Of a stretch of DNA of 35,003 nt, positions 21,517-29,133 are shown piece by piece. Both the position numbers and the translations under genes were made by a program. Each line of letters starts with the position of its first letter. Position 1 is the stretch's first letter. Source of the stretch: a virus; the IMG/VR virus record IMGVR_UViG_3300042691_015253, positions 1 to 35,003 of that record. One strand, given 5' to 3'. The notes under the pieces were generated by a model. It was not told the DNA's origin. It made no database searches and saw only the letters and a program-made list of their open reading frames with translations.

Positions 21517-23398
21517 GCGCTGGACGACGGACCGGCTGCGGCCTGTTGTAGGAGGCAAGCATCTGGCTATTCCATAACGCTCGCTGATCCCGCGAACGCT
21601 GGTCGCTGGCGTCCTGGATCGCCCACTTCTCTTGCATGTCAGCCATGTTGGGGTTGTTGGTCATGTTGCGAGCGATGCGGCCGGAGTCGTTGCGGAAGTT
21701 GTCGTACATCCCCATAACGCCCCTAGACGCCCGGTCCATTCCGCCGCTGATCCCACCAATGGTCTGGTTAAATCCAGACCCAAGCTGGCTCATCGCCGCG
21801 CCGTAGCCACTGCCAAGCCGGTTCCCCGTGGAGTTGAACCCGGCGCCCATAGTGTTCGCGAACGATCCAAGCTGGGCCTGGGTATCCCGGTTTCCGGCGC
21901 TCATGTCGCGAGCCGTGTTGCGGTAGCTGGTGCCCATGTCCCGGGCCGCCGAGGCGATCTGTGGCTGCAGGCCGGCATACGCCTGTCCCATCATGGCGGA
22001 CGTTCCGATCAGCCCCTCGCCCATGCCGCCAGCAAAGCCGCCAAGCTGTGACTGGGCTCCTGCATAGCCAGACGTCAGCGCGTCCAGGATGGCGGACTGA
22101 TTGGTGCCGCCTCGCCCCTGCGCCGCATAGAACTGGTCCATCCCTCGCCCAGCGGTGCCGTAAGCATCTCCAGCCAGACCACGCAGCCCCATGAGCGACT
22201 CCTGGAGCATCGCCGCAGGCTGGCCGCGAGACGACATGTGCTGCGAGTTGAGTGATCCAAGGCCGTTCGCGTAGTTGGACGACAGACCGTCAGAGACGTC
22301 CCGCTCCATCAGGTTGGACTGCAGGCGTCCCAGCCCGCCGAACGTCGGCCCGGCAAACTGCTCAGGCCGTCCGCCAGACTGCTTAGTAGCCTGCAGTCCC
22401 ATTCCGCCGGCCGATCCAGATCCGCCGTAAGTGCCGCTCGCCAGCGGGCCGCTTACGCCAGTGGCGTTAAACGCCGCCGAACCAGCTCCAGAGCCACCGT
22501 CAGACATGGAGGCGCTGGTGTCGGAGTACATGCTGGCATCCGCGAGGCCCTTGCCGGCAGCGGCATAAGCGCCGCCCAGGTTGCCAAGCGCGGCGCTGCG
22601 GTTGGCGCCATAAGCAGAGAGGGCCTGCTGGTTGGCAGACGTCATGTCTGCAAGTGCGGAGTTGTACGCCGTCTGGTTTGCTCCCCACGCACCAAGCGCA
22701 GAGTTCGCTGCGCTACCATATGCCCCCAGTGCGGCAGCGCCGATGTTGCCCATCGCGCCCTGCCGGGCCGCCTCGGCCATGGCGTTGGCGCCGTACAGGT
22801 TGGACCGCTCATTCGCCGCAGCGGTTGCGGCGTTTCCGAGCCCGGTCGCATAAGCGCCATAGGCGTTGGCGGCGCTGTTGCCCAGGGCGCCCATGCCCTG
22901 GGCGTATCCGGTGTAGGCGTTGCCAAGGTTTCCCGTGTACGCAGACGCGGCGTTAGCGGACGTATTCACAAGGCCGCCAAGGCCCTGCATGTAGCCGCCG
23001 AACGCATTGCCAAGACCGCCCATGTATGCGGCGTTGGACGCGGCGGAGCTAGAGCCCAGCGATCCCAGCCCTTGGGTATAGGCGCCGTACGAATCTCCCA
23101 GGCCCTGCGAGTACGCGCCATAGCCCGCACCTACGCCGCCGGCCAGGGAGTTGTAGGCACTAGCCAGTGAAGGCGCTGCAGCACCGTACATTCCACCGAC
23201 GGTGTTGGCGAACGACGCCGGCTGCGTCAGCAGCGTCGAAAGGATGTTCGCCTGCGCCGCCGGCACGGACTGGTTGGCAGCAGCCTGGGCGCGGCCCGCG
23301 GCCTCAGCCTGCGTAGCACGCACCATCGAATCGTTCTGGTGCGCCTTGGTCGCTGCAAGCTGACCAAGCGGATCGCCAAAAAACTGGTACTGGGCCAC
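21509..23398 (-). CDS. Repetitive Gly/Ala/Tyr-rich virion protein
   Basis: 629 residues from GTG at 23398, with AGGAGA 7 nt upstream. After a short helical start, residues about 60-300 are imperfect repeats of Y-x-x-G-L-G-x-x-x type (SYGAYTQGLGSLG, NAFGGYMQGLGGL, NAYTGYAQGMGALG, NAYGAYATGLGNA). Residues 420-560 are similar but Gln/Arg-richer (LGSFANTMGAGFNSTGNRLG). The end is charged (WAIQDASDQRSRDQRALW). The composition is that of a flexible fibrous or membrane-active particle protein. It opens the post-nozzle cluster and its third-codon repeats are not tandemly exact, so duplication is old. Confidence 0.6.
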   Translation of the reverse strand: MAQYQFFGDPLGQLAATKAHQNDSMVRATQAEAAGRAQAAANQSVPAAQANILSTLLTQPASFANTVGGMYGAAAPSLASAYNSLAGGVGAGYGAYSQGLGDSYGAYTQGLGSLGSSSAASNAAYMGGLGNAFGGYMQGLGGLVNTSANAASAYTGNLGNAYTGYAQGMGALGNSAANAYGAYATGLGNAATAAANERSNLYGANAMAEAARQGAMGNIGAAALGAYGSAANSALGAWGANQTAYNSALADMTSANQQALSAYGANRSAALGNLGGAYAAAGKGLADASMYSDTSASMSDGGSGAGSAAFNATGVSGPLASGTYGGSGSAGGMGLQATKQSGGRPEQFAGPTFGGLGRLQSNLMERDVSDGLSSNYANGLGSLNSQHMSSRGQPAAMLQESLMGLRGLAGDAYGTAGRGMDQFYAAQGRGGTNQSAILDALTSGYAGAQSQLGGFAGGMGEGLIGTSAMMGQAYAGLQPQIASAARDMGTSYRNTARDMSAGNRDTQAQLGSFANTMGAGFNSTGNRLGSGYGAAMSQLGSGFNQTIGGISGGMDRASRGVMGMYDNFRNDSGRIARNMTNNPNMADMQEKWAIQDASDQRSRDQRALWNSQMLASYNRPQPVRRPARG

Positions 23399-23431
23399 GT
23401 GAATGTCTCCTACTACCTAATGTCTCGTTGC

Positions 23432-24385
23432 CTAGCAATACACCACAGGTACTGCTTGGGTGACCGTTTCTTTTGGCTTGATCTCGCAGTTTTCGTCCAG
23501 ATAAAACTCTGGGATTTCGGCGTATCCGTTCTCACCGTCGTTCCCCGGCGGCCCCGGCGGCCCGGGGCGACCAGGCAGCGTCAGGATGGTGGTCACTCCG
23601 TCCTTCCCGTTTCGGCCATCCCTTCCGTTGCGGCCGTCTCGGCCCCAAACGCCGTCGAACCCGTCTCGCCCATCGATGCCATTCCATCCGTTGATGCCGG
23701 CATCTCCAGGAGCGCCAGCTGGCCCAGCGGCTCCGTCGAATCCGCTGGTCCCGTTGAGGCCAGGGATTCCAGCGGCGCCGGGGCTTCCGGCAGGTCCCGC
23801 TGGACCGGCGAAACCAGGCGTTCCCGGGGCCGGGTAGTTGTTGATTGTGGTGGTGTTGACGTTATTTGTGGTGAACGAGTTGCTGTAGGCGTTGTTAAAT
23901 ACCGTATCGCCAGCCACGTTAAACGTGGGCCCACCATAGGTTGGGTAGGTATTGAACGCCTGCGAGAGCGGGAAGTTAAATGTGTCGCCGCCGTAGTTGT
24001 AAACACTCGTTGTGCTGCCTGGCTGGCCAGGGATCTCAATGATTCCTGTCAGGCCGTTCTGCCCGTCAAAGCCATCAAAGCCATTGAGCCCATCCCGCCC
24101 GTCCTGGCCAGGAAACAACGGCCCCAGGGGGATCGGATCCCACGGAGGATCGCCGCCGCCGCCAGGCCCGTACCCGCCAGGCAGGTAACCACCACCAGGG
24201 CCTGCTCCGTATACGCCATTGCGTTGAAATGGCGAAAGGCTGGGCTGGATGCTGACGTTGCCGCGGTGCGTGATTGGCTGCGCGCAGTTGCCGAACACCT
24301 GCATCAGCGATTGCGCCATCTGCGGCGTCAGCTGAGTGCCGGCCAGACGGGCCAGCGCCGGCATGTTCTGGGTGTCAAACGCCAT
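23432..24385 (-). CDS. Collagen-like virion protein
   Basis: 317 residues; ATG overlaps the upstream stop (TGATG). An N-terminal helical head (1-45) and a Gly/Pro linker lead to two Gly-X-Y tracts, about 93-126 (GQDGRDGLNGFDGFDGQNG) and 188-287 (GTPGFAGPAGPAGSPGAAG, GRDGRNGRDGRNGKDG, GRPGPPGPPGNDGENG). They are separated by an Asn/Thr/Tyr beta-like block (FTTNNVNTTTINNY). The second tract is followed by a short Cys-containing tip (CEIKPKETVTQAVPVVYC). Such triple helices form trimeric tail-fibre shafts or collars. A distinct trimerisation tip is not recognised. Confidence 0.85.
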   Translation of the reverse strand: MAFDTQNMPALARLAGTQLTPQMAQSLMQVFGNCAQPITHRGNVSIQPSLSPFQRNGVYGAGPGGGYLPGGYGPGGGGDPPWDPIPLGPLFPGQDGRDGLNGFDGFDGQNGLTGIIEIPGQPGSTTSVYNYGGDTFNFPLSQAFNTYPTYGGPTFNVAGDTVFNNAYSNSFTTNNVNTTTINNYPAPGTPGFAGPAGPAGSPGAAGIPGLNGTSGFDGAAGPAGAPGDAGINGWNGIDGRDGFDGVWGRDGRNGRDGRNGKDGVTTILTLPGRPGPPGPPGNDGENGYAEIPEFYLDENCEIKPKETVTQAVPVVYC

Positions 24386-27300
24386 CAGCCAACACCCTCA
24401 ATGTTGATGGCTCGCAGCACAACCGGCTCTGAGGCGGTTCCGGAGAACATCGCAGCCATATGCCTGTCTCCGCCAGACGAACTGACGTCAGGGCTGCGGC
24501 CAGAGTAGCTGGCCCTTGCAACGCCGCTTGAGTCGCCCAGAGCGGACCTGGTGAGCTTCATGTTGAGCGTGGACGCTCCCCCATCGGCTGCGACGAACCC
24601 GCTCCCCCTGTCGCTGAACACTGCGTTTGCACGCGGCGTGGCAGAGTTGTTGTACGCCAGCTGGAGCGAGAGCGTGGAGTCGTTGGTTGTGGGCTTGTAC
24701 AGGACCGTGATCGACCGGCTCCCGTTGTCGTTGGTGAGCGGGAGTTCTGCGGTGCGGTACGAATACGGGATGGCAGACCCACTGTCGGATGACCCGGATG
24801 ACTTGAGAATCGACCCGGAACCACCGCCATACAGCGGCACCTTCCGTCCGGAAATCTCCACGTAGCATCCCGCGGTAACGGGGGAAGCAAACGTCTCTTC
24901 CCACCACGCCTTGGTAGAAACGCAGTAGCACAGAGCGCGGCTTGTCCCGGAGTCGCCGGCCCGGCGGTAGAAGAACCGCACAACCCTCGCGGCGGTGTCA
25001 GCCTGCACGTGGAAGGTGCTAGCGGCACTGAAGTCGATCAGCCCGTCTCGCCAGTAGTTATCGACTGGGACAGAGACGGCATCTTCTGACTGGCCGTCAT
25101 ATGCGTACATGCCGAACGAGTCCACCAGGAACGCGACGCCGCCAAGCACGCACCAGCAGCGATTGTTGAGCGCGCCGCGGTAGGCGCCGAGGACGATGGC
25201 CGCATCAATGGCCGGTTGAGCCACGTACGAAAGACGGTATAAGTGCGACGTTTGCACCAAAAGCAGCGACGGGCCCAGTGGAACCATGGCCACAAGTTTG
25301 TCCGGTTCCCCGGTGTTCTCTTGGATGACCAGCTCGTTGTCGGCTGGAACGGACTCAGGCTCGTCAATCTCCGAGAACATCACGGCGTTCTGCCGTTCTC
25401 CAGTGCTGTCCACGCCGTACCACGCCCGGTCCTGGAACATGCAGGCCACCTGGAACTCAGGCGGCGGCACTGCAAACCGGCGAGCGTTGACCTGGCCGGA
25501 CGGCAGGGTGATAGGCATAAGCCCATACCCAGGCCGAACTGCACTGGTCAGCGAGGAGTCGCTGAGCGTGTCCACGTACGGAGCAAGGCCAGAGATCGCA
25601 AGCGTGGCCACGCGGAACAGGACGACGGACTGGTCTGCCGTGGTGCGCCACAGCTCCACGTGCGTAGCACGGGCGTCTGCGTGGGATGTGTCGATGGTCC
25701 ACGTGATAGACCCCGCACCGCTGGGGACGTTGACCTCTGTCATGTCAGAGATCACGGAAGGAATCGGACCGCCGTTCTCTGGCGATGTGGCGTCCAGGTA
25801 GCGGAAGCAGCACTTGTACTTGCCGCGGAGTGTCGCCTGCATCGTCGCAGACACCCGCGACGAGGTGTCAAGGACTGTCGCCGTCGGAGGCACGGAGTAC
25901 GCGCCGCCTGCCAGCACCGTTACGCCTGTGATAGACCCGGTGGAATCGACACTGCACGTTAATGCAGCCCCGCCGCCGAGGCCGTCTGTCTTGTCAGGGA
26001 GAACCGAGATGATCGGTGGGGTCATGTAGCCAGTTCCGCCGCTGGCCGCAGACACTGATGCCACCGAAAAGAACTGGTCCACCTCAAAGATCCGCAGCGC
26101 CGTCGCCCCCTTGAGCGATGCGGTGACACCAGACTGCGTGCATCCAGTGCCGGACGAAGAGACAACGACGCCTTCGATCCGTCCGTTGCCGGCAATCACA
26201 AGCCTGGCGTTCTGGCCGGTCAGGCCGTTGGTGTTGTGCCACTGGATCGCGGCACCAGACGTCACAGTTCCACCAAGCACAGCGGTGGCAATGGCGGAAG
26301 CAGAGGGAGAACCCCCGGAAAGCGAAACGGTCGGCGCCGCGGTGTATCCAGACCCGGAGTTGGTGACGAGGATGCTCGCAATGCGCGTGTCCATCACTGC
26401 CGTGGCGGATGCGCCGGAACCACCACCCCCGGAGAACGACACGGCCGGAGAGGTGGTGTACCCGGATCCAACGGCAGACACGTACAGCGTCCCCACCGCC
26501 GTGCCGGCCAGCTCGCAGGTTGCCGCTGCGCCTGTCCCGCCGCCGCCGGAAAACGAAATCGTTGGGGCGACCGTATATCCCGTGCCGCCAGCCGCCAAAG
26601 ACAATGCACTGACAACCTTGTGCGTGACCGCCGAGGCTGATGCCCCGGTGCCACCGCCGCCAGAGAACGAAACAGTCGGAGTGCTGGCGTACCCGGAGCC
26701 GCCGTTTGGAACACTGACGACGGCCACCTGGTCGGCGCCGGACGAAATGACGCGGACTCGGCTGATGCCGCCAACCACATTGAGGGTGAACGCCGCAGAA
26801 GAGCCGATGCCAGACGCGAGCGACACCGCAGGCGTTGACTGATATCCCTCGCCTGGGTCTTCCACAACAACTGTGGATACCCGTCCGTTGGCAATCTGTG
26901 CCCTTGCTTGGGCGGCGCGTGTCGGAGAGCCTCCCGTGAACGTCACGGACGGCGGGTTGTTGTACCCAGCCCCTGCGTTGACGATCTGGACGGCCTTAAC
27001 CTCATATCTCGCAGACGTCCCTGTAGCGATGGCTGGCCCAACGCACGGCGGAGCAACGCCAATCGGCTGGGCAGACGCCGCCACGCCGTCCCAGCGAAGG
27101 CCACGCCCCATGCCGTCCACGCCGTATACATCACCGTTGCGACCGCGGAAGAACGTCAGGTATTTCTGGCCGGATTGCACGTAAGCTGTCGCCGCCGCTC
27201 CCGTCCCGCCACCGCCTGAGAACGTAAGCGACGGAGCCGCCGTGAATCCGGTCCCCTGCGACTTGACCAGGAGGTCGGCAACGCGGGTGCCGGCCATTAC

Positions 27301-27432
27301 AGCGACAACCGTAGCTCCAGTTCCGCCGCCTCCGCTGATCGCAATAGCCGGAGGGGAGGTGTAGCCAGAGCCGCCTGATGCGACCTGGACCTTGACGATC
27401 CCGCCGGACGAGCGGTTGTAGATGACGGTCAC
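24385..27432 (-). CDS. Tail nozzle / beta-propeller protein with inserted SGYT repeats
   Basis: 1015 residues from GTG at 27432 (GTGA overlap). Residues about 537-1015 show the layout of P22 gp10/T7 gp12-like nozzle proteins: RYLDATSPENGGPIPSVISD, VMFSEIDEPESVPADNELVI, LGPSLLLVQTSHLYRLSY, VLGGVAFLVDSFGMYAYDGQ and WWEETF. A piece of the same type, YLTFFRGRNGDVYGVDGMGR with LRWDG, lies at 90-115. About eleven copies of a roughly 39-residue repeat, GGSGYTSPPAIAISGGGGTG-like, occupy 12-88 and 148-537. The missing N-terminus seems to be the preceding 88-residue ORF. It closes the DNA exit of the tail. Confidence 0.7.
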   Translation of the reverse strand: MTVIYNRSSGGIVKVQVASGGSGYTSPPAIAISGGGGTGATVVAVMAGTRVADLLVKSQGTGFTAAPSLTFSGGGGTGAAATAYVQSGQKYLTFFRGRNGDVYGVDGMGRGLRWDGVAASAQPIGVAPPCVGPAIATGTSARYEVKAVQIVNAGAGYNNPPSVTFTGGSPTRAAQARAQIANGRVSTVVVEDPGEGYQSTPAVSLASGIGSSAAFTLNVVGGISRVRVISSGADQVAVVSVPNGGSGYASTPTVSFSGGGGTGASASAVTHKVVSALSLAAGGTGYTVAPTISFSGGGGTGAAATCELAGTAVGTLYVSAVGSGYTTSPAVSFSGGGGSGASATAVMDTRIASILVTNSGSGYTAAPTVSLSGGSPSASAIATAVLGGTVTSGAAIQWHNTNGLTGQNARLVIAGNGRIEGVVVSSSGTGCTQSGVTASLKGATALRIFEVDQFFSVASVSAASGGTGYMTPPIISVLPDKTDGLGGGAALTCSVDSTGSITGVTVLAGGAYSVPPTATVLDTSSRVSATMQATLRGKYKCCFRYLDATSPENGGPIPSVISDMTEVNVPSGAGSITWTIDTSHADARATHVELWRTTADQSVVLFRVATLAISGLAPYVDTLSDSSLTSAVRPGYGLMPITLPSGQVNARRFAVPPPEFQVACMFQDRAWYGVDSTGERQNAVMFSEIDEPESVPADNELVIQENTGEPDKLVAMVPLGPSLLLVQTSHLYRLSYVAQPAIDAAIVLGAYRGALNNRCWCVLGGVAFLVDSFGMYAYDGQSEDAVSVPVDNYWRDGLIDFSAASTFHVQADTAARVVRFFYRRAGDSGTSRALCYCVSTKAWWEETFASPVTAGCYVEISGRKVPLYGGGSGSILKSSGSSDSGSAIPYSYRTAELPLTNDNGSRSITVLYKPTTNDSTLSLQLAYNNSATPRANAVFSDRGSGFVAADGGASTLNMKLTRSALGDSSGVARASYSGRSPDVSSSGGDRHMAAMFSGTASEPVVLRAINIEGVG
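25822..27399 (-). repeat. About eleven SGYT/SGGGGTGA protein repeats
   Basis: The encoded unit is about 39 residues (117 nt): V-x-x-G-G-S-G-Y-T-x-x-P-x-V-x-F-S-G-G-G-G-T-G-A-x-A-x-A-x-V, then 8-10 variable residues. Two copies precede and nine follow a nozzle-like segment at 27018-27168. Units 5-8 are the most alike; 4 and 9-11 are degenerate. The DNA copies are diverged, so this is not recent slippage. The repeats keep long antisense frames open, which produces false plus-strand ORFs. Confidence 0.8.
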
Positions 27433-27695
27433 TGCGGCCCCCTGGCTATGCGGACACTCCCATCTGCACCCTGGTACACAACAGCGTCAGGCGAGCCAGG
27501 GAGACGCATCATTCGCACCACCGCCGCTGTGCTGCCTGTGTGCGACGTAAACGTGACCGCCGATGTGCCAGGGCGAAGCGATATCTGCCCGGGTGCGATG
27601 ACCTGCAGGTTGACCTGCGTGACCGCGGCACCGGGAGGTATGGCATAGGGGCTGGCGTTCGTTACCAGCCCAGCCCACTTGTCGATGACGATCAT
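27429..27695 (-). CDS. N-terminal piece of the tail nozzle protein
   Basis: 88 residues from ATG at 27695 (ATGA). DKWAGLVTNASPYAIPPGAA, VTQVNLQVIAPGQISLRPGT and VVYQGADGS match how gp10/nozzle-type proteins begin (G-L-x-T-x-x-x-P-x-x-I-P-P-G-A, N-x-x, G-x-L-x-x-R-P-G). It ends ARGPQ at a TGA overlapping the GTG of the next ORF. Either the nozzle is made as two coupled polypeptides or the +1/-1 overlap reflects a split that occurred when repeats were inserted. Confidence 0.6.
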   Translation of the reverse strand: MIVIDKWAGLVTNASPYAIPPGAAVTQVNLQVIAPGQISLRPGTSAVTFTSHTGSTAAVVRMMRLPGSPDAVVYQGADGSVRIARGPQ

Positions 27696-28822
27696 CCTCT
27701 GTCCGCCTGGAGAGGCGACCTCCAGCCACCGTCATGCCACACCGCTCGCGACCGGCCTGACAGTGGCGCCAGTTGGTCCATCTCCATGGCAAGTCGCAGG
27801 TCGCGCTGGTACAGGCCGAACGCCGCGTCTGGCTTCTGGCCGCGGATCCGCGCCAGGTGGTAGTCGCACGCGGAGTCCATCACCCCGTACATGTGCGATG
27901 GGATGTCGATGGGGTCGGTGACAAGCCCACCAACGCCAGAGAACGTGGCAGGATCTGGGCTGACACTGACCGACGAAGCGGACGAGAAGGCCGTGATTGC
28001 CATTTCCTGCGCATATGGATAGAGCGACTCAATCGGACCTGGAATTTCGTCCGCGGCCGAGGAGATACGCAATACGCTGCCTACCATAGACTGAGCGAAG
28101 GCGCCACCAGACGCATACACGGTCCTTTCGGCGGACCGCGAGAGCGCGGAGAACCGTGCCTCTGACTCATGGCCGCTCAGGCGGATCGGCCTTGCTGTCC
28201 GGCGGTACGTGAAGTCAATCGTCTCCACCTTGTCCGGGTAGCCAATGAGCTTGATGGCCCAGCCTGCAGAGTCTGGATCCTTGATGATGGTCCAGTGGTA
28301 TGGCTCACCGGACGAGCTGTTGACCCGCTCCACCTTCATCGCCTCGTCAGGCGTGAGGTACATTCCGCTCCACCAGTTGTATTCGTCCGACGGCTCGTCC
28401 ATGTTCCGGAAGTCGGTCGGCAGCGGATAGACAGTGCGGTACAGCGTGTAAGAGGCCCCGGTGACGTTGGCCTTAAGCGACAACGTGGCGTCCAGGAAGA
28501 CAACGCTTCCACTGGACCTGGAGGCCACCCGGCAAATCTCTTCGCCAACCTTGATGTACGCCCCGGTGCCGGCCCATGACGGCCACGTGCCGCCGGTCAG
28601 CGTGACGGTCGCTCCGGAAGAAGTGATTGTTCCCGTGCCGTACGGGGCCGAGGTGATGACCCGGCCATGAACGTGGTAGTAGGACCAGTCCTTGAGCGTC
28701 GTCAGCTCGTTGTACGCCCGGTGGATTGCCGTGCGGATGTCTCTCTGCTCCGCGTCCTGCGGGCCGCCGTAGGACGAGGTGATCAGGGATTCGACAAGAT
28801 CGAAGTATGTTAGGTATGGCAC
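27692..28822 (-). CDS. Head-tail adaptor candidate (gp11/gp4-like)
   Basis: 376 residues from GTG at 28822, which shares a base with the upstream TAG stop (TAGTG). YLTYFDLVESLITSSYGGPQ and IRTAIHRAYNELTTLKDWSY give the helical start of tail adaptors, followed by an inserted beta domain (GRVITSAPYGTGTITSSGAT to GEEICRVASR). Then come TVYPLPTDFRNMDEPSDEYN and VETIDFTYRRTARPI and a helical C-terminus. T7 gp11 and P22 gp4 have the same helical scaffold with beta insert, and the nozzle follows directly downstream as in those phages. Family confidence is moderate. Confidence 0.55.
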   Translation of the reverse strand: MPYLTYFDLVESLITSSYGGPQDAEQRDIRTAIHRAYNELTTLKDWSYYHVHGRVITSAPYGTGTITSSGATVTLTGGTWPSWAGTGAYIKVGEEICRVASRSSGSVVFLDATLSLKANVTGASYTLYRTVYPLPTDFRNMDEPSDEYNWWSGMYLTPDEAMKVERVNSSSGEPYHWTIIKDPDSAGWAIKLIGYPDKVETIDFTYRRTARPIRLSGHESEARFSALSRSAERTVYASGGAFAQSMVGSVLRISSAADEIPGPIESLYPYAQEMAITAFSSASSVSVSPDPATFSGVGGLVTDPIDIPSHMYGVMDSACDYHLARIRGQKPDAAFGLYQRDLRLAMEMDQLAPLSGRSRAVWHDGGWRSPLQADRG

Positions 28823-29133
28823 TACGCGGACTCCTGCGGCAGCATGCCAACCGCCCACTCCAGCGGCACAACCTCCACCTGCGCCATCAGCTCAGGGGTG
28901 ATATGCGAAAACGCCCCAACCAGCAGGCCGTCGTCGCCTACCTCGCTGAGAACATCCCCGCACAGCATCCACGTGCCATCGGTAAGCTGCCGGCCGACTG
29001 GCACATGCCGTGGGTCGCCAAAGGATTCCTGAATGCCGTAGAGCGTCACGGCGATTTCGTAACTGTAGACCAGCGCCAGCTGCCGCGAGTCTTCGTATGT
29101 CATCGGAAGCGTTAGATCAGCGAGCGTGGTCAT
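28822..29133 (-). CDS. Small hypothetical protein between adhesin and adaptor
   Basis: 103 residues from ATG at 29133 (ATGA). TYEDSRQLALVYSYEIAVTL, GDPRHVPVGRQLTDG, TWMLCGDVLSEVGDDG and LLVGAFSHITPELMAQ. Mixed alpha/beta and acidic, with no recognised motif. Position suggests a tail or connector accessory protein, or a chaperone for the adhesin. Confidence 0.55.
   Translation of the reverse strand: MTTLADLTLPMTYEDSRQLALVYSYEIAVTLYGIQESFGDPRHVPVGRQLTDGTWMLCGDVLSEVGDDGLLVGAFSHITPELMAQVEVVPLEWAVGMLPQESA

Noticed and set aside
23339-24508. Plus-strand open frame of 389 codons
   Set aside because: Mirror of the collagen-like gene; open only because Gly-X-Y codons give few antisense stops.
26111-26842. 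Plus-strand open frame of 243 codons, Pro/Glu-rich
   Set aside because: Exact antisense of the SGYT repeats.
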